64,000 nucleotides of DNA, taken from positions 124,001 to 188,000 of the forward strand of contig NZ_FNFN01000009.1 of NCBI RefSeq assembly GCF_900101045.1, written 5' to 3'. Shown in pieces: positions 41,636 through 50,374 of this stretch (within the stretch, counting starts at the first letter, position 1; each line of letters opens with the position of its first letter). The notes under the pieces are model-generated. The model was not told where the DNA came from. It searched no databases and saw nothing but the letters and a program-made list of their open reading frames with translations. Source of the stretch: Nocardioides sp. YR527 (lineage in GTDB: Bacteria; Actinomycetota; Actinomycetes; Propionibacteriales; Nocardioidaceae). The position numbers and the translations under genes are program-made.

Positions 41636-43159
41636 ATGAGGCTTAGACGACCCACCCAATACCTGGCCCCCATCGCGGTGGTCATGGTTGTCGCAGGAGG
41701 GCTGGCCGTCGCCGCCCCGTCCTCCGCAGACGAGTCCCATACCCACGGAACCGAGAGCACCGAGACCACCGATGCTCCCGAGGCCCAGACGAGCTGCACC
41801 GCCGAGGAGAAGCAGGCGATCACCAAGCTCGGAGACAACTTCGCCTCCGCCTGCGTCGCCGGCAACGACCTCGCCAACCTCGGCGCCAACAATCCGGTGG
41901 TACCCGCCGGCGAGTCCGACGGCACACCCAACATGCGCCTGATCGCCAACATCCCCAAGTCGGGTGCCTTCACGCCCACCACCGCCCTCAACAGCGACCT
42001 CGCCTTCCAGGGGCGCTACGCGTTCGCGGGCAACTACAACGGGTTCAACGTCATCGACATCAAGAACCCGACCCGCCCTCGACTCGTGAAGCAGTACGTC
42101 TGCCCCGGGTCCCAGAACGACATCTCCGTCTATGACGACCTGCTGGTCCTCTCGGTCGACTCCAGCCGCAGCAACAACACCTGCGACAACGTGGCGCAGC
42201 CGGCCACGATCAAGGAGTCGTGGGAAGGCATCCGCGTCTTCGACATCAGCAACCCGAGAGACCCGCAGTACGTCGCGGCGGTCGAGACCAAGTGCGGCTC
42301 CCACACCCACTCGCTGGCGCCGAGCAAGGACAGACGATCGGTCTATGCGTACGTCTCCTCCTACGGTCCGCGCGCTGAGTACCCTGACTGCCAGCCCCCG
42401 CACGACCGGATCAGCATCGTGAAGATCCCGAAGCGGGCGCCGGAGCGGGCCGCGGTGGTCAACGAGCCGGTGCTGTTCCCTGACGGCGGATACACCAACA
42501 CCGCCGGCTGCCACGACATCACCACCTACCCGTCCAAGGACATCGCCGCCGGCGCCTGCATGGGCGACGGCATCCTGATGGACATCTCCGACCGTGAGAA
42601 CCCGGTGGTGACCGAGCAGGTCACCGACACCGCGAACTTCGCGTTCTGGCACTCGGCCACCTTCAACAACACCGGCACCAAGGTCGTCTTCACCGACGAG
42701 CTAGGCGGCGGCGGTGCGCCGACCTGCAACCCGGAGACCGGGATGGAGAAAGGCGCCAACGGCATCTACGACATCGAGGGCGGCCAGCTCGTCTTCAAGT
42801 CCTACTACAAGATCCCGCGCACCCAGTCCAACACCGAGAACTGCGTCGCCCACAACGGCTCGCTGATCCCGGTCAAGGGCAAGGACATCATGGTCCAGGC
42901 CTGGTATCAGGGTGGTGTGTCGGTCTACGACTTCACCGACTCCGCCAACCCGAAGGAGATCGCCTGGTTCGACCGTGGTCCGTTCGAGGACACCACGACG
43001 ATCGCCGGGCCCTGGTCGACCTACTACTACAACGGCTACATCTACTCCAACGAGATCCAGCGCGGCTTCGACGTCTTCGACCTGCGCGACCCGCGGGTCG
43101 CCTCGGCGAAGCGGGTCAGGTTCGATGAGCTGAACGTCCAGGCTCAGCCCTCCTACTGA
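41636..43159 (+). CDS. Secreted LVIVD-repeat beta-propeller protein
   Basis: 507 residues. Signal peptide 1-32 (YLAPIAVVMVVAGGLAVAAP). Several repeats of the form FNVIDIKNPTRPRLV, IRVFDISNPRDPQYV, ILMDISDRENPVV, VSVYDFTDSANPKEIA and FDVFDLRDP define a LVIVD-type beta propeller, with His-rich loops (CGSHTHSLAP, AFWHSATF) that could bind metal. GGAAGG lies upstream of the ATG at 41636. Probably an extracellular binding or structural protein acting with the divergent DUF305 lipoprotein. Ligand unknown. Confidence 0.9.
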   Translation: MRLRRPTQYLAPIAVVMVVAGGLAVAAPSSADESHTHGTESTETTDAPEAQTSCTAEEKQAITKLGDNFASACVAGNDLANLGANNPVVPAGESDGTPNMRLIANIPKSGAFTPTTALNSDLAFQGRYAFAGNYNGFNVIDIKNPTRPRLVKQYVCPGSQNDISVYDDLLVLSVDSSRSNNTCDNVAQPATIKESWEGIRVFDISNPRDPQYVAAVETKCGSHTHSLAPSKDRRSVYAYVSSYGPRAEYPDCQPPHDRISIVKIPKRAPERAAVVNEPVLFPDGGYTNTAGCHDITTYPSKDIAAGACMGDGILMDISDRENPVVTEQVTDTANFAFWHSATFNNTGTKVVFTDELGGGGAPTCNPETGMEKGANGIYDIEGGQLVFKSYYKIPRTQSNTENCVAHNGSLIPVKGKDIMVQAWYQGGVSVYDFTDSANPKEIAWFDRGPFEDTTTIAGPWSTYYYNGYIYSNEIQRGFDVFDLRDPRVASAKRVRFDELNVQAQPSY

Positions 43160-43167
43160 CAAGCAGC

Positions 43168-43270
43168 CGAGTCGGCGCATCTGTCCCATGTCTCGCGAAG
43201 CGAAGCGAAGCGAGCGGGATGGGACAGATGCGCCGACTCGGCGATTTCAGTGAATGACCAGCTCGTCGAA
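43168..43270. repeat. Palindromic repeat family R4, copy 2, with lysozyme 3'-end remnant
   Basis: CGAGTCGGCGCATCTGTCCC... (43168-43189) and its exact reverse complement (43219-43240) form a 22-bp stem with a 29-base loop containing CGAAG direct repeats. GGCGATTTCAGTGAATGACC... to about 43269 matches the end of the lysozyme gene at 40.06-40.09 kb with two changes, and read on the minus strand gives DELVIH-stop, like the lysozyme's DELVVR-stop. It terminates the LVIVD gene. Confidence 0.8.
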
Positions 43271-43307
43271 ACCTTCTGGTCACCAGGTGAGGCCATGGTT
43301 CACCTCG

Positions 43308-44123
43308 ATGACCGAGACGGCTGCCGACGACGACTGTGTTGGTCTCGACACGCTCGCTGGCGCTCGCGGCTCGACCGACGGGGACGCTGGTCGAGCCGCC
43401 GGAGCCGCTAGGCGGAGGCGTGTCGAGACCAACACAGTCGAATGGGTGATCGCCGCCCTCCTCGCCCTACTCCTCGCGAGGTTCCTGTGGAGCCTGGTGG
43501 CCAACGAGAACCTGCTCCCGGGTGCGGTCCTCGGGCATCTGCTCCACCCGGACGTCCTGGCCGGCGTCTGGCTCACGATCCGGCTGACCGCGCTGGTCTT
43601 CGCGGTGGCCTGGGCGATCGGACTCGTCGCGATCTCGATGGAGAGGTCGGGAAACCCGGTGCTGAGCGGGATCGCGGCGGCGTACGTCTGGGTCTTCGGC
43701 AGCGTCCCGGTGCTCGTCCAGCTGCTGCTGTGGAGCAACATCGCGCTGGTCTTTCCCGACATCACCTTCGGGATCCCGGGGGTGCACATCGACGCGGTCC
43801 GGCTGGTCACGCCGGTCTACGCGGCGATCGCGGGGCTGGCGCTGGCGATGGGAGCGTACGCGGCGAGGGCTCTCCCGGGTGGTGACCGGCTGACCGCGCT
43901 GGGCGACCTCCTGGTGACGACGCTCCAGGTGACGAGCCTGGTCTCGGTGCTCTCGATCACCGACCTGCTCGGGGTCGTCCAGGCGCTCGAGGAGCGCAAC
44001 CACCTGATCATCCCGCTGCTGGTGGTGGCGGCGATCTGGTACCTCGTCCTGGTCACCGCGGCCCGCGGCACGATCCGGCTGGCCAGGCTCGCGCGGGCGA
44101 AGGATCAGGCGCGCCGAAGGTAA
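43308..44123 (+). CDS. Degenerate amino-acid-type ABC permease with R1 insert and no EAA loop
   Basis: 271 residues. It aligns along its length with the permease at 47649 (SGNPVLSGIAAAYVWVFGSV against SSNPVLSSVSAVYIWFFRSV; IIPLLVVAAIWYLVLV against VIPLLLVATIWYLILV), with about five membrane segments. Residues about 9-44, before the first helix, are encoded by repeat family R1 (DCVGLDT, RRRRVETNTV). The EAA-loop region that normally docks the ATPase (EAxxxG) is missing: AYAARALPGGDRLTALGD runs straight into LLVTTLQVTSLVSVLS. No ATPase or binding protein adjoins it, so it is probably non-functional as a transporter or has another role. The start could be further upstream. Confidence 0.75.
   Translation: MTETAADDDCVGLDTLAGARGSTDGDAGRAAGAARRRRVETNTVEWVIAALLALLLARFLWSLVANENLLPGAVLGHLLHPDVLAGVWLTIRLTALVFAVAWAIGLVAISMERSGNPVLSGIAAAYVWVFGSVPVLVQLLLWSNIALVFPDITFGIPGVHIDAVRLVTPVYAAIAGLALAMGAYAARALPGGDRLTALGDLLVTTLQVTSLVSVLSITDLLGVVQALEERNHLIIPLLVVAAIWYLVLVTAARGTIRLARLARAKDQARRR
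43332..43439. repeat. Palindromic repeat family R1, in-frame copy inside the permease gene
   Basis: 108 bp (36 codons) with perfect 21-base ends, the same GACTGTGTTGGTCTCGACAC... arms as at 28193-28312. The interior has CGCGGCTCGACCGACGGGG and CTGGTCGAGCCGCCGGAGCC, plus TAGGCGGAGG as in the other copies. The codon phase of the arm (GAC TGT GTT GGT CTC) is the same as in the nnr copy. Confidence 0.92.
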
Positions 44124-44188
44124 ACCCGAGGTAAAGTTCGGCGATCATTGCAAGACCTGGCAACGCAACTCTTTGTAGAGTGCAGCGC

Positions 44189-44974
44189 GTGACTTTCGAG
44201 CGGGCTTGGCAACGGTGGCGCGATGAGCGGGAAGCCGAGCTGAGAAGCCCCGAAGGTTTCCTCGCGATCACCGCCCTGCACTGGCTGGGGCGCAGGCCGG
44301 TGCGGTTTCCCGGGGTCCCGGGGGTCTGGTCGACCGGTCCGGAGGGCGCTGTCGTCGAGCTCGGCGAAGGTGAGTGGCTCGAGCTCGGCGGGACGACCCT
44401 CGCCGGTCGGTACGTTTTCGGTCACGTGGATCCGTACGGTGTGACCGCGACCTTCGACGGCGGAACGGTCGAGGTCGCCGACCGCTTCGGCACTCCGGTC
44501 CTGCGGCCGCGGCAGCCCGACGGGCCGTTCCTGCGCGACTACACCGGCACACCGACGTACGCTCCGGACCCGTCGTGGCAGATCAAGGCCGCATTCACCG
44601 CCTACGAGACGAGCCGCCCGATCTCGGTCGGCTCCGTGGTCGAGGGCCGTTCGAGCGTCATCGACGCCGTGGGGGAGGTCGCGTTCGAGGTGGGTGGTCG
44701 GCCGCAGCGGCTGATCGCGTTCGACGGTGGCGACGGCGAGCTGTGGCTGCTGTTCACCGACGAGACCAGCGGCGTGACGACCTACGCCGCCTGCCGCCAG
44801 CTAGCCGTCGAGCCGCCGGTCGACGGCACCGTCATCCTCGACTTCAACCGCGCCGCGAACATGCCCTGCGCCTACACGACCCACGCCACCTGCCCGCTCC
44901 CGCCCGCGACCAACCACATCGACGTGCTCGTCGAGGCGGGCGAGCGGACCCCGCCGCGGCCGCCCGCAGACTGA
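44189..44974 (+). CDS. DUF1684 protein, paralogue of the one at 50375
   Basis: 261 residues from a GTG; a GTG nine bases upstream (44180) is an alternative. FLAITALHWLG, YAPDPSWQIKAAF, LLFTDETSGVTTYAACR and NMPCAYTTHATCPLPPAT are the family blocks. DUF1684 proteins have no known enzyme activity; the conserved NxPCAxT...CPLPP region suggests a binding or catalytic site. It follows the degenerate permease by 66 bases, just as its paralogue follows the intact transporter, so the pair looks like a duplicated locus. Confidence 0.85.
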   Translation: MTFERAWQRWRDEREAELRSPEGFLAITALHWLGRRPVRFPGVPGVWSTGPEGAVVELGEGEWLELGGTTLAGRYVFGHVDPYGVTATFDGGTVEVADRFGTPVLRPRQPDGPFLRDYTGTPTYAPDPSWQIKAAFTAYETSRPISVGSVVEGRSSVIDAVGEVAFEVGGRPQRLIAFDGGDGELWLLFTDETSGVTTYAACRQLAVEPPVDGTVILDFNRAANMPCAYTTHATCPLPPATNHIDVLVEAGERTPPRPPAD

Positions 44975-45038
44975 GCCGGGCCGAAGGTTTAACCCTGGGT
45001 AACGGACCAGAAACAGCGAAACAGGCAGACTAGGGCGC

Positions 45039-45950
45039 ATGGTGGGGACGATGTTGTGGAGAGTACGTACGACGCTGCCGGACCGACCGGGCACGCTGGC
45101 GGCGCTGGCGCAGCGCTGCGGTGAGGCCGGGGTCAACATCCTGGGGATGCAGATCTTCCCCGGGCTGGAAGAGGTGACCGACGAGTTCGTGCTGCGTACG
45201 CCACCGGGCTGGGACGACCTGCGCGTGGCTGAGCTGCTGGCCTCGGCCGGCGGGTGCGACATGGTGATCCAGACCGCCAACGAGGCTGCGCTCGCCGACC
45301 AGCCGACGCGCTACGTGCAAGCGGCCCGGCACGTCCTGGAGCGGCCGATGTCGTTCCCGGAGGTGGTCGCCCAGCTCTTCGACGCCGAGGCCGAGGCCCC
45401 GCCCGGGGTCGTCCACGACACCATGGAGCTGCGGGTCGCCGACGTCGACGTCCAGCTGCACCGCACCGCACCCTTCACCGCGACCGAGCACGCCCGTGGG
45501 TCCGCGATGGCCGACCTGGTCAACGACGTCCTCGACCGCAGCCGCGAGTCCGCGGCCATCGGCACCACCCCGCCCGTCCGCCGGCTGGGCACCGGAAGCA
45601 CCCCCGAGCTCGTCGTCACCGGGGAGACCGTCACCGCACTGATCGACGGCGTCGCCGTCGGCATCGGCGAGGTCCTGGCCCCGACCGAGGACGACGAGAA
45701 CGTACGTGTCGTCAACCTGCGCGTCGACCCGGCCTGGCAGCGCCGCGGCATCGGCACCCGGCTGCTGGTCGACACCGCCAGGCTCGCGCACATGCTCGGC
45801 GCCGACGAGATCCTGCTCACCACCCAGTCCGACAACCAGGCGGTGCTGCCCATGGTTCTCGCCGCCGGGATGCGCGGACGGATCCGGATGGCCGGCGACC
45901 TGCTGACCGTCAAGGTTCCGGTGCGGGACCTCAAACCGTTGCAGACCTGA
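45039..45950 (+). CDS. ACT-GNAT regulatory acetyltransferase-like protein
   Basis: 303 residues (a start at the ATG 45051 is possible). Residues 1-75 form an ACT domain (RTTLPDRPGTLAALAQRCGE, AGVNILGMQIFP), the small ligand-sensing unit of amino-acid metabolism. Residues about 190-290 are a GNAT domain with VDPAWQRRGIGTRLLVDTA. An ACT-GNAT combination suggests acetylation controlled by an amino acid. It precedes guaB with its own 61-base gap. Substrate unknown. Confidence 0.82.
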   Translation: MVGTMLWRVRTTLPDRPGTLAALAQRCGEAGVNILGMQIFPGLEEVTDEFVLRTPPGWDDLRVAELLASAGGCDMVIQTANEAALADQPTRYVQAARHVLERPMSFPEVVAQLFDAEAEAPPGVVHDTMELRVADVDVQLHRTAPFTATEHARGSAMADLVNDVLDRSRESAAIGTTPPVRRLGTGSTPELVVTGETVTALIDGVAVGIGEVLAPTEDDENVRVVNLRVDPAWQRRGIGTRLLVDTARLAHMLGADEILLTTQSDNQAVLPMVLAAGMRGRIRMAGDLLTVKVPVRDLKPLQT

Positions 45951-46011
45951 TTTCTTCGGGATGACTCCTGGCGTTTTCGGGGACACGCGAGCCGGACCGT
46001 AGAATCTCTTC

Positions 46012-47511
46012 ATGGAGATCCCGGAGAAGTTCGCGACGCTCGGCCTCACCTACGACGACGTACTCCTGATGCCTGGATACTCGGATCTGGCGCCGTCCGA
46101 CATCGATACGACCTCCCGGCTGACCCGCGAGATCAACCTGCGGGTCCCGCTGATCTCCGCGGCGATGGACACCGTGACCGAGTCCCGGATGGCGATCGCG
46201 ATGGCCCGCCAGGGCGGTATCGGCGTGCTCCACCGCAACCTGTCGATCGAGGATCAGGCCTACCAGGTCGACCTGGTCAAGCGCACCCAGACCGGGATCA
46301 TCTCCAACCCGGTCACCATCGGCCCCGACGCGACGCTGGAGCAGCTCGACAAGCTCGCCGGTGAATACCGGATCTCCGGCTTCCCGGTCGTCGACGTCGA
46401 CCAGAAGCTGATCGGCATCATCACCAACCGCGACCTCCGGTTCACCCCGGTCGCGGAGTGGGCGACCACGAAGGTCAACGAGGTGATGACCTCCAAGGAC
46501 CTGATCACCGGCCCCGCCGAGATCTCCCGCGAAGAGGCCACCAAGCTGCTGCGCCAGCACAAGCTCGAGCGGCTTCCGCTGGTCGACACCGACGGCCGCA
46601 TCACCGGCCTGATCACCGTCAAGGACTTCGTGAAGTCCGAGCAGTTCCCCGACGCCTCCAAGGACGCCCAGGGCCGGCTGCTCGTCGGCGCCGCGATCGG
46701 CTACTTCGGTGACGCGTGGGAGCGGGCCACCACGCTCATCGAGGCCGGTGTCGACGTGCTCGTCGCGGACACGGCCCACGGCAACGTACGCATGCTGATC
46801 GACATGGTCCGCCGCCTCAAGACCGACCCGGCCACCAAGCACGTCCAGGTCATCGGCGGCAACGTCGCGACCAAGGAGGGCGCGCAGAGCTTCGTCGACG
46901 CGGGCGCAGACGCGGTCAAGGTCGGCGTCGGCCCGGGCTCGATCTGCACCACCCGCGTCGTCACCGGCGTCGGTGTGCCGCAGATCTCCGCCGTCTACGA
47001 GGCATCCCTGGCCTGCAAGCCCGCCGGCGTGCCGGTGATCGCCGACGGCGGTCTGCGCTACTCCGGCGAGATCGGCAAGGCCATCGTCGCCGGTGCCGAC
47101 ACCGTGATGCTCGGCTCGATGCTCGCCGGCACCGAGGAGACCCCCGGTGACACGGTCCTGATCAACGGCAAGCAGTTCAAGGCCTACCGCGGCATGGGCT
47201 CGATGGGGGCCATGTCCTCGCGCGGCAAGAAGTCCTTCTCCAAGGACCGCTACTTCCAGGCCGAGGTCACCGACGACGACATGATCGTCCCCGAGGGTGT
47301 CGAGGGTCAGGTCGCCTACAAGGGCTCACTGGCCACCGTCGCCCACCAGCTCACCGGCGGCCTGCACCAGACCATGTTCTACGTCGGCGCGCGCACCATC
47401 CCCGAGCTGCAGACCCAGGGCCGCTTCATGCGGATCACCTCCGCTTCGCTCAAGGAGTCGCACCCCCACGACGTCCAGGTCACCGCCGAGGCGCCGAACT
47501 ACCACGTCTGA
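46012..47511 (+). CDS. guaB: IMP dehydrogenase
   Basis: 499 residues. It oxidises IMP to XMP, the rate-limiting step to GTP. The catalytic Cys312 lies in GVGPGSICTTR; LISAAMDTVTESRMAIAMA opens the barrel; two CBS domains (about 95-215, ISGFPVVDVDQKL, RLPLVDTDGR) are inserted; MGSMGAMSSRGKKSFSKDRY is the active-site flap. The stop is followed by a strong hairpin terminator. Confidence 0.97.
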   Translation: MEIPEKFATLGLTYDDVLLMPGYSDLAPSDIDTTSRLTREINLRVPLISAAMDTVTESRMAIAMARQGGIGVLHRNLSIEDQAYQVDLVKRTQTGIISNPVTIGPDATLEQLDKLAGEYRISGFPVVDVDQKLIGIITNRDLRFTPVAEWATTKVNEVMTSKDLITGPAEISREEATKLLRQHKLERLPLVDTDGRITGLITVKDFVKSEQFPDASKDAQGRLLVGAAIGYFGDAWERATTLIEAGVDVLVADTAHGNVRMLIDMVRRLKTDPATKHVQVIGGNVATKEGAQSFVDAGADAVKVGVGPGSICTTRVVTGVGVPQISAVYEASLACKPAGVPVIADGGLRYSGEIGKAIVAGADTVMLGSMLAGTEETPGDTVLINGKQFKAYRGMGSMGAMSSRGKKSFSKDRYFQAEVTDDDMIVPEGVEGQVAYKGSLATVAHQLTGGLHQTMFYVGARTIPELQTQGRFMRITSASLKESHPHDVQVTAEAPNYHV

Positions 47512-47532
47512 GATCTACGGCCCCTCGCGCGT

Positions 47533-47572
47533 CGAGCCCCGAACCCCCTGGGTTCGGGGCTCGTCCCATTTC
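47533..47572 (+). terminator. Hairpin terminator of guaB
   Basis: CGAGCCCCGAACCC (47533-47546) and GGGTTCGGGGCTCG (47550-47563) form a perfect 14-bp stem with a three-base loop, followed by TCCCATTTC. The promoter for the ABC operon must lie between here and 47649. Confidence 0.92.
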
Positions 47573-47648
47573 TCGGATGCCTCACCCGGGAGAACTCGTT
47601 ACGGATAGAATGTTGAGCAAGTTACTCGACATATAGAGGTGGTCGCGC

Positions 47649-48617
47649 GTGAGTGTTGATGAGGCCGTACGTCGCCACCCCCTGCTCGCTCGCGAGGGCG
47701 ACGACGAGCTCCTCGATGCCCGGCTCGTCGGACGCCGCAAACCGGGACAGTGGATCTCGGCGGTGCTCGTGCTGCTGGTCGTCGCCGGGATCGTGAAGAG
47801 CCTGGTGACGAACCCGCGCTACCACTGGGACGTGGTCGGCGCGTTCTTCCTGCGCCCCTCGATCCTCGACGGTCTGGTGCTGACCCTGTGGCTGACCGCC
47901 GCGGTGCTGGTGAGCTCCTACCTGCTCGGCATCGTGCTCGCCGTCATGCGGCTCTCCTCGAACCCGGTGCTGAGCTCGGTCAGCGCGGTCTACATCTGGT
48001 TCTTCCGGAGCGTTCCGCCGCTGCTGCAGCTGCTCTTCTGGTTCCAGATGGCCTCGCTGTATCCGCAGCTCAGCCTGGGGATCCCGTTCCTGGAGCCGTT
48101 CGTGACGATCGAGACGGCTCACCTGTTCAGTGGTCTGCTCGCGGCCTTCGTCGGACTCACCTTCGACATCGCCGCGTTCGCGGCGGAGATCATCCGCGGC
48201 GGCCTGGTCTCGGTCGAGGCGGGCCAGACCGAGGCGGCCAAGGCGCTCGGCCTGTCCAGCGCGCGGATCTTCTGGCGGATCGTGCTGCCGCAGGCGATGC
48301 CGGCGATCATCCCGGCCTCCGGCAACCTGCTGATCGGGCTCCTCAAGGGCACCTCGATCGTCTCGGTGATCGCGGTGCAGGACCTGCTCTACTCGGTCCA
48401 GCTGATCTACGCGCAGAACTACCTGGTCATCCCGCTGCTGCTGGTCGCCACCATCTGGTACCTGATCCTGGTCACGATCCTGTCGACGATCCAGTTCTTC
48501 ATCGAGCGCTACTACGCCCGCGGCAAGGGCGCGCGCACCGGATTCTGGCGGCTGTGGCGGGGTCAGCTCCCGCTCGTGCCGCGGTCACGCCCCCGTCGAG
48601 ACGTGGAGGTGCTCTGA
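47649..48617 (+). CDS. Amino-acid-type ABC transporter permease
   Basis: 322 residues from a GTG with GAGGTGG upstream. HisM/GlnP-type membrane subunit with about five to six helices (VLVLLVVAGIVKSLV, ILDGLVLTLWLTAAVLVSSY and so on). The ATPase-docking EAA loop is intact: VEAGQTEAAKALGLSSARIF. An N-terminal cytoplasmic stretch of about 35 residues precedes the first helix. The ATPase gene begins at an ATG overlapping this stop (TGATG), followed by a binding-protein gene. Together they import a polar amino acid or a cysteine- or amine-type compound. Confidence 0.93.
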   Translation: MSVDEAVRRHPLLAREGDDELLDARLVGRRKPGQWISAVLVLLVVAGIVKSLVTNPRYHWDVVGAFFLRPSILDGLVLTLWLTAAVLVSSYLLGIVLAVMRLSSNPVLSSVSAVYIWFFRSVPPLLQLLFWFQMASLYPQLSLGIPFLEPFVTIETAHLFSGLLAAFVGLTFDIAAFAAEIIRGGLVSVEAGQTEAAKALGLSSARIFWRIVLPQAMPAIIPASGNLLIGLLKGTSIVSVIAVQDLLYSVQLIYAQNYLVIPLLLVATIWYLILVTILSTIQFFIERYYARGKGARTGFWRLWRGQLPLVPRSRPRRDVEVL

Positions 48618-49378
48618 TGAGCGAGCCTCTCGTGCGCGTCCGCGGCCTGACCAAACGGTTCGGCCCCCACACGGTCCTCGATGGCATCGACCTCGACGTC
48701 ACCCGCGGCTCGGTGGCGGTCGTCCTGGGGCCGTCGGGCTCGGGCAAGTCCACGTTGCTGCGTACGGTCAACCACCTGGAGAAGCCCGACGCCGGCTTCG
48801 TCGAGGTGAACGGCGAGATCATCGGCTACCGGCGTGAGAACACCCACCTGAGGGAGCTCTCCGACCGGGCGATCACCCGACAGCGCAGCCGGATCGGGAT
48901 GGTCTTCCAGCAGTTCAACCTGTTCCCGCACAAGACCGCGCTGGAGAACATCCTGGAAGGGCAGCTGGCCGCAGGCGTACGCCGCCGGGCGGCCGAGACG
49001 CGCGGGCGTGAGCTGCTCGACCGGGTCGGCCTGGCCGACCGGGAGCGGTCCTATCCGCGCCAGATGTCGGGTGGCCAGCAGCAGCGCGTCGCGATCGCCC
49101 GCGCCCTCGCGGTCGAACCCGACCTGATGCTCTTCGACGAGCCGACCTCCGCGCTCGACCCCGAGATGGTGGGCGAGGTGCTCGGCGTGATGAAGGACCT
49201 CGCCCAGACCGGGATCACGATGATCGTCGTCACCCACGAGATCGGCTTCGCGCGCGAGGTCGCCGACCAGGTCGTCTTCCTCGACGAGGGCCGCCTGGTC
49301 GAGGCCGGGGCACCCGACGACGTACTCGCCTCTCCCACCCATGAGCGCGCTCGGGCGTTCCTCTCCGCTGTGTTGTGA
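48617..49378 (+). CDS. ABC transporter ATPase, polar amino acid type
   Basis: 253 residues. GPSGSGKST (38-46) is Walker A, MSGGQQQRVAIARAL the signature, LMLFDEPTSALDPEM Walker B, and VTHEIGFAREVADQV the H-loop. VFQQFNLFPHKTALENI is the Q-loop region of the GlnQ/HisP group. It powers the permease at 47649. Confidence 0.95.
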   Translation: MSEPLVRVRGLTKRFGPHTVLDGIDLDVTRGSVAVVLGPSGSGKSTLLRTVNHLEKPDAGFVEVNGEIIGYRRENTHLRELSDRAITRQRSRIGMVFQQFNLFPHKTALENILEGQLAAGVRRRAAETRGRELLDRVGLADRERSYPRQMSGGQQQRVAIARALAVEPDLMLFDEPTSALDPEMVGEVLGVMKDLAQTGITMIVVTHEIGFAREVADQVVFLDEGRLVEAGAPDDVLASPTHERARAFLSAVL

Positions 49379-49403
49379 CCCCCACTCGAAAGGACCCCGT
49401 TCC

Positions 49404-50357
49404 GTGAAGCTCAAGCTCGCCCTGGTCGCCCTCGCGGCCCTCGCCCTCGCCGGATGCGGCAATGCCTCCGACACGCTCAGCGACGCTGAGCGTGGCATCG
49501 GATCGGACGGCTCGGCCTCCGCGGAGCCGGCCGCGATCCCAACCCAGGATGTCGTCTCCGGCGTCCAGGCCGACCCGGCGCTGACCGAGCGGCTGCCCGC
49601 CGACGTACGCAAGTCGAAGACCCTCGTCCTCGGCACCACCGAGGCGACCGGCGAGCAGGGGCTCCCGCACGGCGGCTCGGACCAGTCCGGTGAGCAGATC
49701 GGTCTCGACATCGACCTGCGCAACGCGCTGGCAGCCAAGCTCGGGGTGACCTGGAAGACGGAGTTCGGCAGCTTCGAGACGATCGTCCCGGGCACCCAGA
49801 GCGGCAAGTACGACGTCGGCCAGGCCAACTTCGCGGTCACCTCCGAGCGGATCAAGGTGGTCGACTACGCGACCTATCTCCTCGACGGGCAGTCGTTCGT
49901 CACCCGCGAGGACAGCGATCTCGACCAGGTCGAGACGCTGACCGACATCTGCGGGCACACGGTGGCGACCTCGCCGGGCTCCAGCTTCCAGCAGATCCTC
50001 GAGGACGGCGCCGCGGAGTGCGAGAAGGCGGGCAAGAAGGCCTACGAGGTCGAGTACTTCAAGGACAACGCCGCGATCCTGCTCGGTCTGCAGAACGGCA
50101 AGACCGACCTCTACTTCGGGCCGACCCTGTCGCTGAAGTACCTGGTCTCCCACCAGCCCGGCCTGAAGTACCTCGGCGAGCTCAGCCTCACCGACGTCGG
50201 CTTCGTCGTCGCCAAGAAGTCACCGCTCGCGCCGGTGCTCGTCGACGCCATCAATGCGCTCATCGCCGACGGGACTTACAACAAGATCTTCACGAAATGG
50301 GACGTTTCCGACATAAAGCTGGACAAGTCGGAGTTCAATCCGAAGCCGGCATTCTGA
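49404..50357 (+). CDS. ABC transporter substrate-binding lipoprotein
   Basis: 317 residues from a GTG with AAAGGAC upstream. The lipobox LALAGC puts the lipidated Cys near residue 18. LVLGTTEATGEQGLP, IGLDIDLRNALAAKLG, YDVGQANFAVTSER and the C-terminal IADGTYNKIFTKW are typical of type II amino-acid-binding proteins. It carries the substrate to the permease at 47649. The pocket residues do not identify the ligand. Confidence 0.93.
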   Translation: MKLKLALVALAALALAGCGNASDTLSDAERGIGSDGSASAEPAAIPTQDVVSGVQADPALTERLPADVRKSKTLVLGTTEATGEQGLPHGGSDQSGEQIGLDIDLRNALAAKLGVTWKTEFGSFETIVPGTQSGKYDVGQANFAVTSERIKVVDYATYLLDGQSFVTREDSDLDQVETLTDICGHTVATSPGSSFQQILEDGAAECEKAGKKAYEVEYFKDNAAILLGLQNGKTDLYFGPTLSLKYLVSHQPGLKYLGELSLTDVGFVVAKKSPLAPVLVDAINALIADGTYNKIFTKWDVSDIKLDKSEFNPKPAF

Positions 50358-50374
50358 ACCTTCCGGGAGGACCT

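Noticed and set aside
43280..43810. Minus-strand gene antisense to the degenerate permease
   Set aside because: Open frame of 176 codons without recognisable domain; the plus-strand product aligns clearly with the intact permease.
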